Positions 20,758-31,584 are shown, counted from the stretch's first letter. The stretch is 64,000 bases of DNA from Gonatopus flavifemur (GCA_018340375.1 JAFFJZ010000016.1:6827372-6891371); one strand, 5' to 3'. Made by a program: numbers and translations. Notes: generated from the letters alone by a model not told the origin.

Positions 20758-22077
20758 TTCACCTTCTGATCAAAAAGTACCCAGAATTTCTCAATGAAAC
20801 GGAAACGGTTCAATTATTCATCGATATTCACTTTATTTCCTCTGAAGTAATCTCCATTGCAAGCAATACACGGATTCCATCGCTTCTTCCAATCTTCAAA
20901 ACATTTTGCACAGATCGATTTCGGAATCGCCTTCAGTTCCTTCTGCGAATTGTACTTCATTGCCTCAACCGTCTCAAAACGCTTTCCGCGAAGTGGTAAC
21001 TTGAGTCGTGGGAAGAGGGAAAGAATCACAAGGAGCCATATCAGGTGAATACGGAGCTCGAGGAACGGTATGAACAATGTTTTTAGTCAAATAATCGCGA
21101 AGAAGATGAGATGTGTGTGCCGGTGCGTTACCGTGATGAAGAAAACACGAGTTATCCCTCCACAATTCTGGGCTCTTACGACGAATGTGTTCCCTCAAAC
21201 GCTTCAATACGCTCTCGTAATATTCCTTATTCACTGTCTGACCTGGTGGGAGAAATTCGGAGTGGATCACACCACGGCAATCAAAGAAAACAGTGTACAA
21301 AACCTTGATTTTAGACCGACTCTGTCACGGTTTTTTAGGCTTTGACTCGTCTGAAAAGCGCCATTCCGATGAATGTTGGTTAGTTTCAATGTCATATTCA
21401 TAGACCCATGTTTCGTCACCGGTAATTAGGCCTTCGATAACATTTTGGCCCGAAGGGAGCATTTCTTTAGCAACATCAATGCGATGCTGTTTCTGCAACA
21501 AATTCAACACTGTCGGCACAAGCCGTGCTTCAACTCGTCTCATGGCCAAAATATTGTGCATAACGCTCTGCGCCGATCCGAACGAGACACCAAGATCAGA
21601 TGCTATCTCCCTAATGCTCGCATGACGATTTGCGAGGACGATTTCTTTGATTTTATCAATATTTTCGTCAGTGATACTGGTGGATGGACGACCGGAACGA
21701 GACAAATCATCAAACACAATACGACCTGCTTTAAACTCTTTGTACCACTCGTACGCTTGTGTTTTCGACATCGTCGAGTCCCCGTAGGTTTCTGTTAACA
21801 TCTTCAACGCTTTCGCACATGAAATTTTGTTGGAAACACAAAATTTTAGACAAACTCTTTGCTCAACCAAATTCGACATTGCGAAATTCGCAGAACACAA
21901 CAAACACTGACTCCTTTACAAGGCAACACGCACTAACTTCGCACGAATGAGGCGGGAACAGACATTTGAGCGCTGAATGACAGATGAAATAACATGGAAA
22001 ACAAAAGATTCCTACAATATCTCAAGCACGGTTTGTTTGAATAGCGAATTCCGGATACTTTTTGATCAAAAGGTATA
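20758..22077 (-). mobile_element. MAR-1, dead mariner
   Basis: A 1320-bp mariner on the minus strand. The ends are imperfect inverted repeats containing CCTTTTGATCAAAAAGTATC (right) and CCTTCTGATCAAAAAGTACC (left), each next to TA (20756-20757 and 22078-22079). Its right TA is shared with the start of the neighbouring CAGGGTG element at 22080. Confidence 0.88.
20814..21882 (-). pseudogene. MAR-1 transposase, inactivated
   Basis: Mariner transposase in three pieces. The N-terminal piece, starting at or near SNLVEQRVCLKFCVSNK, carries the HTH region and the first catalytic Asp in ITGDETWVYEYD, then a stop after DESKPKKP (about 21325). The second piece (to about 20974) has FLHHGNAPAH, in which the second catalytic Asp (normally HHDN) is Gly, and APYSPDMAPCD with the third Asp, followed by a frameshift. 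The third piece ends with ECFEDWKKRW-like residues and NGDYFRGNKVNIDE. Active-site loss, a stop and a frameshift show it is dead. It shares its organisation with MAR-2 but is a different lineage. Confidence 0.9.
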
Positions 22078-22079
22078 TA

Positions 22080-22684
22080 CAGGGTGTCCCATTTTAATCT
22101 TCAAATGCAAATATCTCAAAAACATGCATCTTAAACCAAAAGTACTTCATACCAAAGTTATTATACAAAGAGTGGGCCACAAAACAACGATATCAGTTCC
22201 ATCACAGATGGCGCTATGATCGATTAAAATGGGGTCAACATCATTTTTTTGAACGGAAACCTCCACTTTTTATTGCATATCTTGATTCTACGCAAAAAAC
22301 TGAGTAACTTTTGCTCGAAACGTTTTCCTGAATTTTTGAAGATGGCGCCACAATCGATGAAAGATAAAGTCTATGAAACAATATGCGGATATCTTGTGGA
22401 ATGCATCCAAGAGCCGGAATATCTCATTCGAATGTTGTTGTTAAGACAGGGGACGACACAATGGCAATATCAGTTCCATAGTAGATGGCGCTGTGGTCGG
22501 TAAAAATGAGATCAACTTCTATTTTTCAAATGGAAACTCCTACTTTTTATCGCATATCATGATTCTACGCGGAAAAATGAGGAATTTTTGTTTGAATCAT
22601 CTTTTCTAAATTCTTGGAGATGGAAACGGTAGAAAATGAGGTTGATGAAAAAGTTCTACCGCTTTTCGTGTGAACTATACCCTA
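22080..22684 (+). mobile_element. CAGGGTG-ended non-coding element, copy 2
   Basis: Begins CAGGGTGTCCCATTTTAATC after TA and matches 1-481 (opposite strand) over their shared length. It contains a partial internal duplication: the stretch from the GATGGCGCTATGATCG motif at about 22207 recurs in modified form from about 22485. The right end is uncertain; TACCCTATA at about 22678-22686 may be a decayed CACCCTGTA. The open frame at 22249-22503 has a counterpart in copy 1 but no known domain, and I read it as non-coding. Confidence 0.7.
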
Positions 22685-24439
22685 TATGTTGTATACTCAT
22701 GTTCGCGGCCAAGTTCAAGCTACAATTTATACCCATGTAACCGTATTAACCCATTAAGTCCTGAAACTACATTTTTTCGTTGCGTTTTTCAACGCTTGTA
22801 CTTTCTGAGACGAAAACTCCTGAAAAATTCTGGAATAAGCATTGTCGATGTAAAATTGACTCATCTTCCAGAATCTGCCAACGGTTTCTCCGGAAAATGT
22901 CCCTGTAGCAAGATATCTGGGGTTCTTTTTGCAAAAAAAATTGCGAATTTTGAATTTTTTATTTTCTTCATCTCACGTTTTCACATTGGAATCATTTTAG
23001 AATTCTTGTTGTAACTACAGAAACCACGTCAATCCATCTCAAACTTCAATTCATGCTCTTGACAATTGAGAGAATCAATGTGGAAACCATCAAAATGGCG
23101 GTTCAAACGCGGAACAAATGTCAGAAACTTCAAAGATTTTTCATTCAAAAACGATGGACTTGAGAGGAAAATGCTGCTGAACAAGAAGTCCTTAGAACTG
23201 ATCAAAGAACACGCTGGAATTCTTTCAGAATTTTTTAACGACTTTTTTGAATTTTCAAAATCGTCAAATTTAAAAACTTTTCAAAAGTCGTTGAAAAATT
23301 CTGAAAAAATTTCAGCATATTCTTCGATCAATTCTTAGAACTTCTTTTCCAGTGAAGATTTTTCCCAAAGTTCATTTTTTTCTAATTAAAAATCTGTGAA
23401 TTTTTCGTCTTATATTCGTGGTTTTTTTTTATAGTTTGTTATTGTCCGATACTCTATTCATAATCTAGTTCACATAGGATATACCACGTTATTCTTAGTG
23501 AACCTGATCCATTTATATATGTTCTTATTCAATGAATCTATGATGCATTATTTAAATATTGGGAAATACCCGTACAGCACAACCACTGATTCTCCACCCA
23601 GGACTTCGGTGGGCTGAATGAAATGGATTGAATTATTCATGTTTCAAAAGTGAAGGAAAAATAGTTCAAATGAAACTGGGGTTGGAAAAGTTATAATAGT
23701 TTATTGATCAATTCTGAAATATTGTTCATTATAGAGAGTACATTTGGAAGTGGAATCGATTTGTTAGGAAGGAGAGCCGAAGATTGATTGTTTGTCTCAA
23801 AAGACATTCTGAACTTTCGTGTACCAAAGATTCTCATGGAATATATTCGTAGTTGAAACTCAAATCCTGTTCATTTCCTATTGCACTGGTATTTTCAAAT
23901 AATTGAATGGAACTTTTGAATATTTGAAATGATTTGATGACATGGATTATTCGAGTGACTTTCACCCATTAACGCCCGAAAGTGCAAAAATTTTCGTTCA
24001 ATTTCAAGCTGTAATTTCATTGACTAATGCTCAGGAAATTTGTATCAAACTATGTATTCCTTGTGTATTTTTCCATGCTCTTTCCGAATCTGCAATCATA
24101 ATTTGAGATATTCCACATACAAATTCAATATGACGTTTTTTTAATCCAAGGAAACGTGAAAAATAGAACGTTAGTTTTTTTTGGATCCACGTTTTCATGT
24201 CCATGAAGTGTAAAGAGTAACGAAAAAGCTCAACTATCGGTGCATCAAATAGTTGGACTAATAAAAACCCACTATGGTGGAATTTAGAGATCAAGATGGC
24301 GGCCAGGATATGGCATAAATGGCGGCAAAATGGTATAAATTCGGTATTTGCCAAAACCTGTACAGGGAATATGTTTTTTATATGTTTTTCGTCATTCAAT
24401 TATACATTTGCATGTGGGAGAAACCTAATCATGAGGAAT
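22685..24439. other. Unassigned AT-rich stretch
   Basis: Apart from the hairpin at 23183-23346 I see no gene or element. Two weakly similar sentences, ACCCATTAAGTCCTGAAA (22749) and ACCCATTAACGCCCGAAA (about 23967), suggest decayed copies of a dispersed repeat. Confidence 0.5.
23183..23346. repeat. Imperfect 164-bp hairpin
   Basis: AAGAAGTCCTTAGAACTGAT at the left pairs with the reverse complement of ATCAATTCTTAGAACTTCTT at the right. Pairing continues inward through GAATTCTTTCAGAATTTTTT and its partner to a loop of roughly 20 bases. About 80 bp per arm, with scattered mismatches. Confidence 0.8.
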
Positions 24440-24960
24440 TTATCATTTTCAAAAATGGCGGATCCAATATCGCGGCCCAATTCGGTTGATATTCATGGGT
24501 TTTCGTTTCTTTCTCGCTATTCCCCCATGTTTTTGTATGATCACTTGGTTTTCCATCTTGTAATAGAGAACATTGATTGGAGTATGTATTTTCCAGAATG
24601 GCAGATCCAATATGGCGGCCCAATTTGGTTTGAATGCATGGGCTTTCGTTTCTTTTTCGCTATTTTCCCACGTTCTTCTATGATTCTTCGGTTTCCCATC
24701 TTGTGATAGGGAACATTGATTGAAGTATGTACTTCTCATAATGGCGGGATCAATATGGCGGCCCATTTCGGTTGAAATTCATGGGTTTTCGTGTCTTTCT
24801 CGCTGTTTCCCCATGTTTTTGTATGCTCACTTGGTTCACTATTTCGCGATAGAGAGCACTGATTGAAGGATGTATTTCCCAAAATGACGGCACAATTTGG
24901 TTGAAATTCATGGCTTTTCGTGTTTTTTCGCCATTTTCCCATGTTTTTGTATGATTATTG
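24440..24960. repeat. Minisatellite block 1, about 145-150 bp unit
   Basis: Roughly 3.5 units, each containing CCAATATGGCGGCCCAATT, TCATGGGTTTTCGTTTCTTT, CCCATGTTTTTGTATGATCA and GGAACATTGATTGAAGTATG. The repeated open frames on both strands are products of the unit. Confidence 0.85.
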
Positions 24961-25039
24961 ACAAGGGTTCAAAATTTTAGTGATGAAATTTAGCTCGATG
25001 AATCGTCCCCACGCCCAGTCAGTGAATACTCATTGCATG

Positions 25040-26257
25040 ATATATATTCCTAAGTTTGATTTGTTCGAACTCAACTTGACACATGGCCGAACTGTTCCAA
25101 GAATTCGGGCATTTGAAAGGGCATTATTGATTTATGTGAGGACATATTTTCTGAACAGTTCAACTGACTACACTGGAAAAAATTCTGGTGACCACAATGA
25201 ACTCTCATAGTTGATTTTGGGTTTGATCGTTTCATCTGACGATTAGATTCATGTAATCTTGATTTCTTCATCTAGGAAATGACAAGTTTCTGCAATTACT
25301 GCAGTCATGAAGCCTTCAACCTTTTGAGTATGATTTCTATGATTATATTGTTTTTTTCCAGTGAAGTGGTCGTGTTACATTACATTTTTCCAATCAAGGC
25401 ATTTGTATCAATATAATATTGAGTTCCGCTATTGTGTTTTCTTACACATAATCTCCCCCTCCTTCGCCTAATTCATTTCTACCATCGTCATGAATTGTAT
25501 TTTCTGACATGAATCACTTGGTATCATGATTTCCAACAATATGGCGGCCCAATTCAGTTGCAATTCATGGGTTCCCGTTTTTTCCCGCTATCTCCCCATG
25601 TTTCTGTATAATCACTAGGTTTTCGATCTTGTGATAGGGAACATTGATTGGAGAATGTAATTTCCAAAATGGCGGATCCAATATGGTGGCTCATGTTGGT
25701 TGAAATTCATTGGTTTCCGTTTCTTTTCCGCTATTCTCCCATTTTTTTGTATAATCACTTGGTTTTCCATCTTGTGACAGGGAACATTGATTGAAATATG
25801 TATCTCCCAAAATGGGGCCCAATTTTGTGGCATTTATGGGCTTTTATTTCTCTTCCGCTATTTTCCCATGTTGTTGTATGATCACTTGATTCTCCATCTT
25901 GTGATAGCGAACATTGATTGAAGTATGTACTTTCTAAAATTGCGGATCCAATATGGTGGCCTAATTTGATTGAAATTCAGGGGTCTTCGGTTTCCCCCCT
26001 GTCTCTCATGCTTCCATGTTCTTTTTCTTAACTGAGACAATAAATATTGAATCAATTATGTATTCCCCAAAATGATCCCATATCTCTATCTATGAGAGTT
26101 CGTTGTGGTCACCAGAATTTGTTCCAGTGTGGTCAGTTGAACTGTTGGAGAAATATGTTCTCACATAATACAATAATGCCCTTCCAAATGCCCGAATTCT
26201 TGGGACAGTTCGGCCATGTGTCAAGTTGATTTCGAATAAATCAAACTTGGGAATATA
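25040..26257. repeat. Inverted-repeat-bounded segment around minisatellite block 2
   Basis: The stretch 25040-25215 (TATATTCCTAAGTTTGATTT to GACCACAATGAACTCTCATA) returns inverted at about 26085-26257. Between the arms lie unique DNA and minisatellite block 2. It may be a composite foldback element that captured part of the minisatellite, or an inverted segment of the array. MAR-2 sits directly at its right end. Confidence 0.7.
25530..26050. repeat. Minisatellite block 2
   Basis: About 3.5 further units of the 145-150-bp repeat of 24440-24960, with more substitutions (for example ATGGTGGCTCATG for ATGGCGGCCCAAT). Confidence 0.85.
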
Positions 26258-26259
26258 TA

Positions 26260-27581
26260 CGAGGTGTGTTCAAAAAGTAAGGTGACTTTTCAAATTTCGC
26301 GGGCAACGTCCTTTCGATGAACGATTTTTTTGTTTTGTTATGTTGGCACACTCTTCCCGAACATCTGTACCAAGTTTCAAGTGTATAGCATTTTTTGTTT
26401 GGTTGTGAGAAGCGTAAAGGTTATAAGTGTTTTGCGTGCTCGGCGATTTCTTGCTATCGAAAAGTATGAATCAAAGGATTTGCATCAAATTTTGTGTAAA
26501 AAATAAAATAAAGTGCTCCGAAACACTTGAAATGTTGACAGTAGCATACGGTGAAACTGTTCTGAGTAAAAAAAATGTTTACAAGTGGTACAAACTCTTC
26601 CAAGATGGCCGGGAAGATGCCAATGACGAGCCTCGCTCTGGACGCCCAAGCACGTCAACAACTGATGAAAACGTTCAAGCAGTGAAGAAAATTGTTTTGG
26701 AAAATCGTCGAATCACTATCAGAGAAGTTGCTGAGGATGTTGGTTTATCGCTTGGCTCGTGCCATGAAATTTTTTCTAACGTTTTGGGCATGAGACGTGT
26801 GTCAGCGAAGTTTGTTCCGAAATCGCTAAATTTTGACCAAAAGAACCGTCGCATGAGCATCGCTCAAGAACTGTTGAATGACGTCAACGACGACCCAGAT
26901 TTACTCAAAAGGGTCATAACTGGTGACGAATCATGGGTATATGGTTATGATGTCGAAACCAAAGTCCAATCGTCCCAATGGAAGACCCCAGATGAGCCAA
27001 GACCGAAAAAAGCACGCCAAGTTCGATCAAATGTCAAAGTTTTGCTCACTGTTTTCTTCGATTACCATGGCGTGGTGCATCAGGAGTTCTTACCATATGG
27101 TCGTACGGTCAATGAACAGTATTATCTTGAAGTTATGCGCCGTTTGCAAGAAGCAATACGAAGAAAACGTCCAGAATTGTGGAAAAATAATTCATGGCTT
27201 TTGCATCACGATAATGCCCCTGCTCACTCATCTTTGCTTGTGAAAGATTTTTTGGCCAAAAACAACACCACAATCATGCCTCAGCCACCATATTCACCGG
27301 ATTTGGCCCCATGTGACTTTTTCTTGTTCTCAAAACTAAAGAGACCTATGAAAGGACGGAGATTTGCAACGATTGAAGAGATAAAGACTGCATCGCTGGA
27401 AGAGCTCAAGACTATACCGAAAAGTGCTTATGAGAAGTGCTTTGAGGATTGGAAAAACCGTTGGCATAAGTGTATTGTATCTGAGGGGGATTACTCTGAA
27501 GGGGACAACATAAATATTGATAAATAAATAAATATTTTTTCTTAAAAATACAAAGTCACCTTACTTTTTGAACACACCTCG
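26260..27581 (+). mobile_element. MAR-2, apparently intact mariner
   Basis: A 1322-bp mariner flanked by TA (26258-26259 and 27582-27583). The terminal inverted repeats are identical over 30 bp, starting CGAGGTGTGTTCAAAAAGTA and ending AGGTGACTTT. Length, ends and a single open transposase frame are all as expected of a complete element. It is inserted at the edge of the inverted repeat ending at 26257. Confidence 0.95.
26466..27527 (+). CDS. Mariner transposase, intact (DD34D)
   Basis: 353 codons from the Met at 26466 (MNQRICIKFCVKNK) to TAA. An in-frame Met at 26427 exists, but the 13 residues it adds are not typical of the family, and about 345-355 residues is the usual length. Residues 1-110 form the paired HTH DNA-binding region with the linker motif EPRSGRPSTS (55-64). 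The catalytic domain shows Asp154 in ITGDESWVYGYD, Asp249 in LLHHDNAPAH and Asp284 in YSPDLAPCDFFLF; 34 residues separate the last two, the mariner DD34D spacing. FVPKSL (117-122) stands where many mariners have WVPHEL. The enzyme would bind the 30-bp ends and cut and paste the element into TA. No stop, frameshift or missing catalytic residue is seen; activity is an inference. Confidence 0.95.
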   Translation: MNQRICIKFCVKNKIKCSETLEMLTVAYGETVLSKKNVYKWYKLFQDGREDANDEPRSGRPSTSTTDENVQAVKKIVLENRRITIREVAEDVGLSLGSCHEIFSNVLGMRRVSAKFVPKSLNFDQKNRRMSIAQELLNDVNDDPDLLKRVITGDESWVYGYDVETKVQSSQWKTPDEPRPKKARQVRSNVKVLLTVFFDYHGVVHQEFLPYGRTVNEQYYLEVMRRLQEAIRRKRPELWKNNSWLLHHDNAPAHSSLLVKDFLAKNNTTIMPQPPYSPDLAPCDFFLFSKLKRPMKGRRFATIEEIKTASLEELKTIPKSAYEKCFEDWKNRWHKCIVSEGDYSEGDNINIDK

Positions 27582-27604
27582 TATGCGCGTACGAAACTTA
27601 GGGG

Positions 27605-27671
27605 GGGCTACAGCCACACACACACACACACACACACAGACGAACAGACAGACAGGCAGACAGACAGACAC
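27605..27671. repeat. CA then CAGA microsatellite
   Basis: A CA run followed by GACAGACAGGCAGACAGACA. Open frames over it (minus) are repeat artefacts. Confidence 0.95.
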
Positions 27672-28631
27672 GGTAACAACATTGTTCCACGAGTTCTGAG
27701 GAACATTTCGGTCTAGGAGATTTTGAATTTCGAGACAAACAAATTTTCGGCTCCTCGAAACGATCACAAAGCTTCCCTCTAAACGAGGAAGCAAAATGGA
27801 ACTTCCAAATGAATAATATGGAAACCTCACTCTTGATCATGAGAAAATCACTACAAATGTACAATTGCACCCAAGGACAGACAAATTCAACCAGATTCTG
27901 TAATTTTCACATCCGTGTCCTAATGAATGCTAATGTTTCTATATATGTAATGCGATATTAAAGAGAATAATCTCCCAGAAACATTGGAAAAATCATCCAT
28001 ATTCAATATTTGTTCAGACGTTGATTTCTCATCAGGAATAATTTTCCAGTCGCAACTGTTTTTATCTCCTCCTCAGGATCGACTGACATTTTTTTCAATC
28101 CGTGTTTCGTTTTTTTCGTTCCATCTGAAAATTGATTTTTTGAAAATATGGGAGTTTGGAGTTTTTGAAAAAATCTTCACAGAGAATGATAGCGTTTTCC
28201 ATTCAATGCATTGAGATATTTCTATCCTTCATTTCACCTCCAAGTTTGGGAAAGATGAAAATATGCCAGTGCAGCGAATAGGGAACGCTATGAATGGGAT
28301 GAACGGAATGCATAATACTTCCCTAGCCAAGAGACGTGTCATAAAATTTCTAAAAGAACTACCTAGGTTACAGAAGATGTAATATTGTACTCTTTCAACC
28401 ATTTGGGACCAAAAATAGTGTAAAATCACACGTTGGATAAAAATACAAACATGAAACTTTCAACTAAAGGAGTAGAATTAGACTTCATCATTTATCATGA
28501 AAAAATCACGAGAAATATAAAATAACACCAAAAGATAAAAGAATTTCACAACTCCCAATAATTTTTGAATAGTGTATGGTACAGTCGTCTCAGAAAGATT
28601 TACCAACTCAAGCACTTTCTGAATGAACTCC
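27672..28631. other. Unassigned AT-rich stretch
   Basis: No repeat elsewhere in the window matches it and no frame has a known domain. Nothing recognisable. Confidence 0.5.
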
Positions 28632-28709
28632 CCCTAACAGCACACTTCGTCGCATCTCCGTGGTCTCCACGCGGAGACCACGGGGATGCGGAGGAGTGTG
28701 CTGTTAGGG
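28632..28709. repeat. GC-rich 78-bp hairpin
   Basis: Left arm starts CCCTAACAGCACACT, right arm ends AGTGTGCTGTTAGGG; pairing runs with about five mismatches to the centre at CGTGGTCTCCAC/GCGGAGACCACG. Essentially no loop. It stands out in AT-rich surroundings. Confidence 0.88.
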
Positions 28710-28746
28710 CCGGTTATGACTGTTTTGAAATGAGTCGTAATGAATG

Positions 28747-28849
28747 CTTAAGAGGATACCAGCGTTACCATCAGAGCACATTGGTTAGAAGAGGACTAAC
28801 CTATACGATAGAAAGAAAGGTCCGAGACAAACGCTGGTATCCACTTAAG
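28747..28849. repeat. 103-bp element with CTTAAG ends
   Basis: CTTAAGAGGATACCAGCGTT at the left and its reverse complement with one mismatch at the right (28830-28849) enclose about 63 bases. It may be a tiny MITE or a structured unit together with the hairpin at 28632. Confidence 0.75.
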
Positions 28850-28859
28850 ATCTAAACAA

Positions 28860-29329
28860 ACGAATTCACAATAGAATACAGCAAAATATCATTCAACATA
28901 AATGACAATATCTTGAGACCCAGTTCTTTCTGAAAACGAATACTGGCTAAATTTAGTCTCAGAGAAATGGAGGCATCCTTACTGGTGAATGAATATTCTT
29001 TTTTGCTCACCAGTAATTTCTCATGAATATTTTCTTGATAGTAGTTCATAGATATTTGAGTCACATTTATGACGTTCATATTGAACAATCATTCACTGCT
29101 ACCTAGTTGATGAAATGTTCATGTGTGTATACACCCTCACACGCATACAAACACATATTTACTTCTGTTTCTTTATCCGTATACAAATTGCCTTATTTAT
29201 CTCTATAAGATAATGAAACTCACCTAGACTCTCTCGAAGTTGATATCTTTGGACGTGTTTCGAATGAAACTCACCCTCCTGAAATGATGACTGAAAAACA
29301 AAAGGCTTCGATGAATAGAAACACAAAGA
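28860..29329. other. Unassigned AT-rich stretch
   Basis: No recognisable gene or repeat. Confidence 0.5.
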
Positions 29330-29623
29330 ATGCAACGAACAAAAAATAGCTCACAAAAATTGACGAAGTGCACCTTCGATCTTCAACATTGTGGAGAGCG
29401 CGCGGTACAAATTTCAGGGGATGGAAATAAAGATATGGACGTGGAGAATGTTATCTGTCGTAGAGAAAATCGAAATGATTTGTGCACGGACTGCAAGAAT
29501 TGTATTTGTAAAGAATGGATGTTACGAGGTAATTCCAATACCATTCTAAAACAAGGCATAATTAAAGGTCAGTTCTGTGGAAAAATCCTTAGTTCTAGAA
29601 CGTCAGAACGGTTAGTATGGTGA
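29330..29623 (+). CDS. Orphan open frame, cysteine-rich (unrecognised)
   Basis: A 97-codon frame that I cannot assign. It holds eight cysteines, including CTFDLQHCGERAVQISGDG and a central LCTDCKNCICKEW, and near its end GQFCGKILSSRTSERLVW. The last string is faintly reminiscent of a CUB-type fold, but that is a guess. No signal peptide starts it, and it could be one exon of a host gene. It ends with a TGA directly after LVW. Base composition is similar to its surroundings. It may also be chance. Confidence 0.25.
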   Translation: MQRTKNSSQKLTKCTFDLQHCGERAVQISGDGNKDMDVENVICRRENRNDLCTDCKNCICKEWMLRGNSNTILKQGIIKGQFCGKILSSRTSERLVW

Positions 29624-29917
29624 CGCGTTCCCAATATAACTTGTATATAGGTTATATTGAAATACATGTGAATGATATATAATTTCGAATATTCCTCCAT
29701 GGGGGTTTTCGCTTTGTTTTTAGAAATTGAGTATCCAATGTTCCGGCTAGTTCCTGATTTTACTCAGATCATGCCCTGTTCTGAAATTATAACATCATAA
29801 AAAGGTATCTTATTTGGAGCCAAAATTCGTTGACTGTAGTGACACCAGAATTCGCGGCTATTTCCGATCTACAAGCTGGCGCTATCCGAGAAGCTGCCAA
29901 TCAACCACCAACCCTTC

Positions 29918-30208
29918 GTGACAGAGAAATTTTGTTATGTCTCAGTAGCTGGTCAAGAAATGAACATTGACGGAATAATAACCTGGATATTCCACCATTC
30001 AAAGGTAGAGTTGCATCCAAAAACCGGAGTGAAATTGACTCGAAATCAATTGAATTGGGTACTCGTAAAGTCCATTTATAAGAAATGTGCATTGGTCAGA
30101 AATATACTCCTTGAGTTGGTCTCTGAAAAAGGACTGCTGGATAATCGTACCGCTGGAGGTTTGAATCAAGCACACTCACTAATTAGAGGGGCTATGATCG
30201 TTAGTTAG
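29918..30208 (+). CDS. Orphan open frame (unrecognised)
   Basis: A 96-codon frame with ITWIFHHSKVELHPKTGVKL, NQLNWVLVKSIYKKC and LLELVSEKGLLDNRTAGGLN. The composition looks protein-like, but no family is recognised. An unrelated minus-strand frame overlaps it. It may be a remnant of an element or host exon; real coding use is not shown. Confidence 0.2.
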   Translation: MTEKFCYVSVAGQEMNIDGIITWIFHHSKVELHPKTGVKLTRNQLNWVLVKSIYKKCALVRNILLELVSEKGLLDNRTAGGLNQAHSLIRGAMIVS

Positions 30209-30329
30209 TTTACTTGCAATATAACTCATGAATTTTACTGAAATTCTGTATCATAACATCGGTTGATTTGATTTGAAATTTGATTTCATTTTCATGTGAG
30301 GTTATTCAAAGAATGAGCATAACATTGTT

Positions 30330-30551
30330 GTGTCTGTGCCTGAATTCAAAAGTATAGTTAATAGAAAGATAGGTGATCTGAGAGAGATGACCCACAACTT
30401 TCGCTCACCAAAAACGGTCGAAAGGAGAAAAAAAATTGTGAGAGAGCTAACTTATCAAGCAGAGCGGGATAAAGAAGTCTGGAAACCCTCGATCCTGTAT
30501 CACATGATCTCAAAACGTGTCAACGCGAGGAGAAAATTTTTTTACAAATAA
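30330..30551 (+). CDS. Orphan open frame, basic (unrecognised)
   Basis: A 73-codon, strongly basic and charged frame (VNRKIGDLREMTHNFRSPKT, VERRKKIVRELTYQ, ISKRVNARRKFFYK). It starts at a GTG or Met-Ser and has no recognisable domain. It lies 120 bases after the previous orphan frame, so the two could belong to one decayed gene. Low confidence. Confidence 0.2.
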   Translation: MSVPEFKSIVNRKIGDLREMTHNFRSPKTVERRKKIVRELTYQAERDKEVWKPSILYHMISKRVNARRKFFYK

Positions 30552-30990
30552 CTAACTTCCCAAAAACTGGAGTGACTATCGATAAACTGAAAGGGACAGT
30601 TTTCTGAGTTTTGTGCCTAGAATATTCAAACCTGGCTCAGAAAATAATTTCGTTCTATTTTTAGACGCTTTTTTCACAATGAGAGAATGTTCTCGGTTCG
30701 TTTGAGATTATGTATGTATGTATGTATGCGTTAATTGCTTTGAGGATTCCAACCCTCCTTGCAAGCGGTCGATACTACAAAATTCTTATGAATGGAGATT
30801 CTTATATGTAAGGGAGGGACAAAGCTTGTGAGAGATCACAGTTAATTCCTCAGCGAGAAAATTAAGCTTTTCAGTTTACAGCGGAATTATTCCGAAAGAA
30901 CAAACGACCGGAGCATCAGTAATTCTGTTGGGAAGAAGAATACATTTTTCAGTCCTGATATCGGAAGTTTCGCGAGTACGTCCTCGATTT

Positions 30991-31584
30991 TCAAGAGATA
31001 TAACTGAAGTACTCATCTCTTGACGGTTGATGAATGAGGCATCTGATTAGATGATGCACTACATCTTCTAGTTCGTTGAGGTTACGAATCAAACAATTGT
31101 TTAGAGGCTTTATAGCATATCCGATTCCCTGAGTGCAAATTTCGAACTCATATTTGTTGGCTAGGCGAAGGTTGGCCATAACTCGTTGCCATACTAGTGG
31201 ATACTGTTGATGTAGATACCGGGCAGGTATTGGTTTCAAATTAATTTCGAAGATATTTTGGCGAAAAGTTGAACAGTTGTATCAGTATACACTGATATCT
31301 CCATTCCTTAGTCTTACAGCATAATTCTGGAAGAGCTATTTTTCTTTGGTGATTAAAGTGGTGGCACTAAGGTTTTTCCAGACTTGTGCGAAGCCCAACT
31401 CTGTGACCCAGTTACGGAACTGACCAGCCCAGTTAAACTGCTCATCACAATTTGGGAGCGTTGATAGTTCATAAAGTTTTTCGAAGCAAAGTCTGGGGTA
31501 TCGGTTTTGCGGCATTTTAAAAATTTTCAATAACCAATGCCATATCTCCCTTCTGGCTTTATGGATGAAGGGCAGCACTTCCAA
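30991..31584 (-). pseudogene. LINE-B C-terminal segment
   Basis: Two frames (31584-31336 and 31239-30991) carry the post-RT part. MANLRLANKYEFEICTQGIG and HHLIRCLIHQPSRDEYF align with the LINE-A C-terminal segment at 8035-8200, including the terminal CPIH-like motif. Most zinc-ligand cysteines are gone. Confidence 0.65.
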
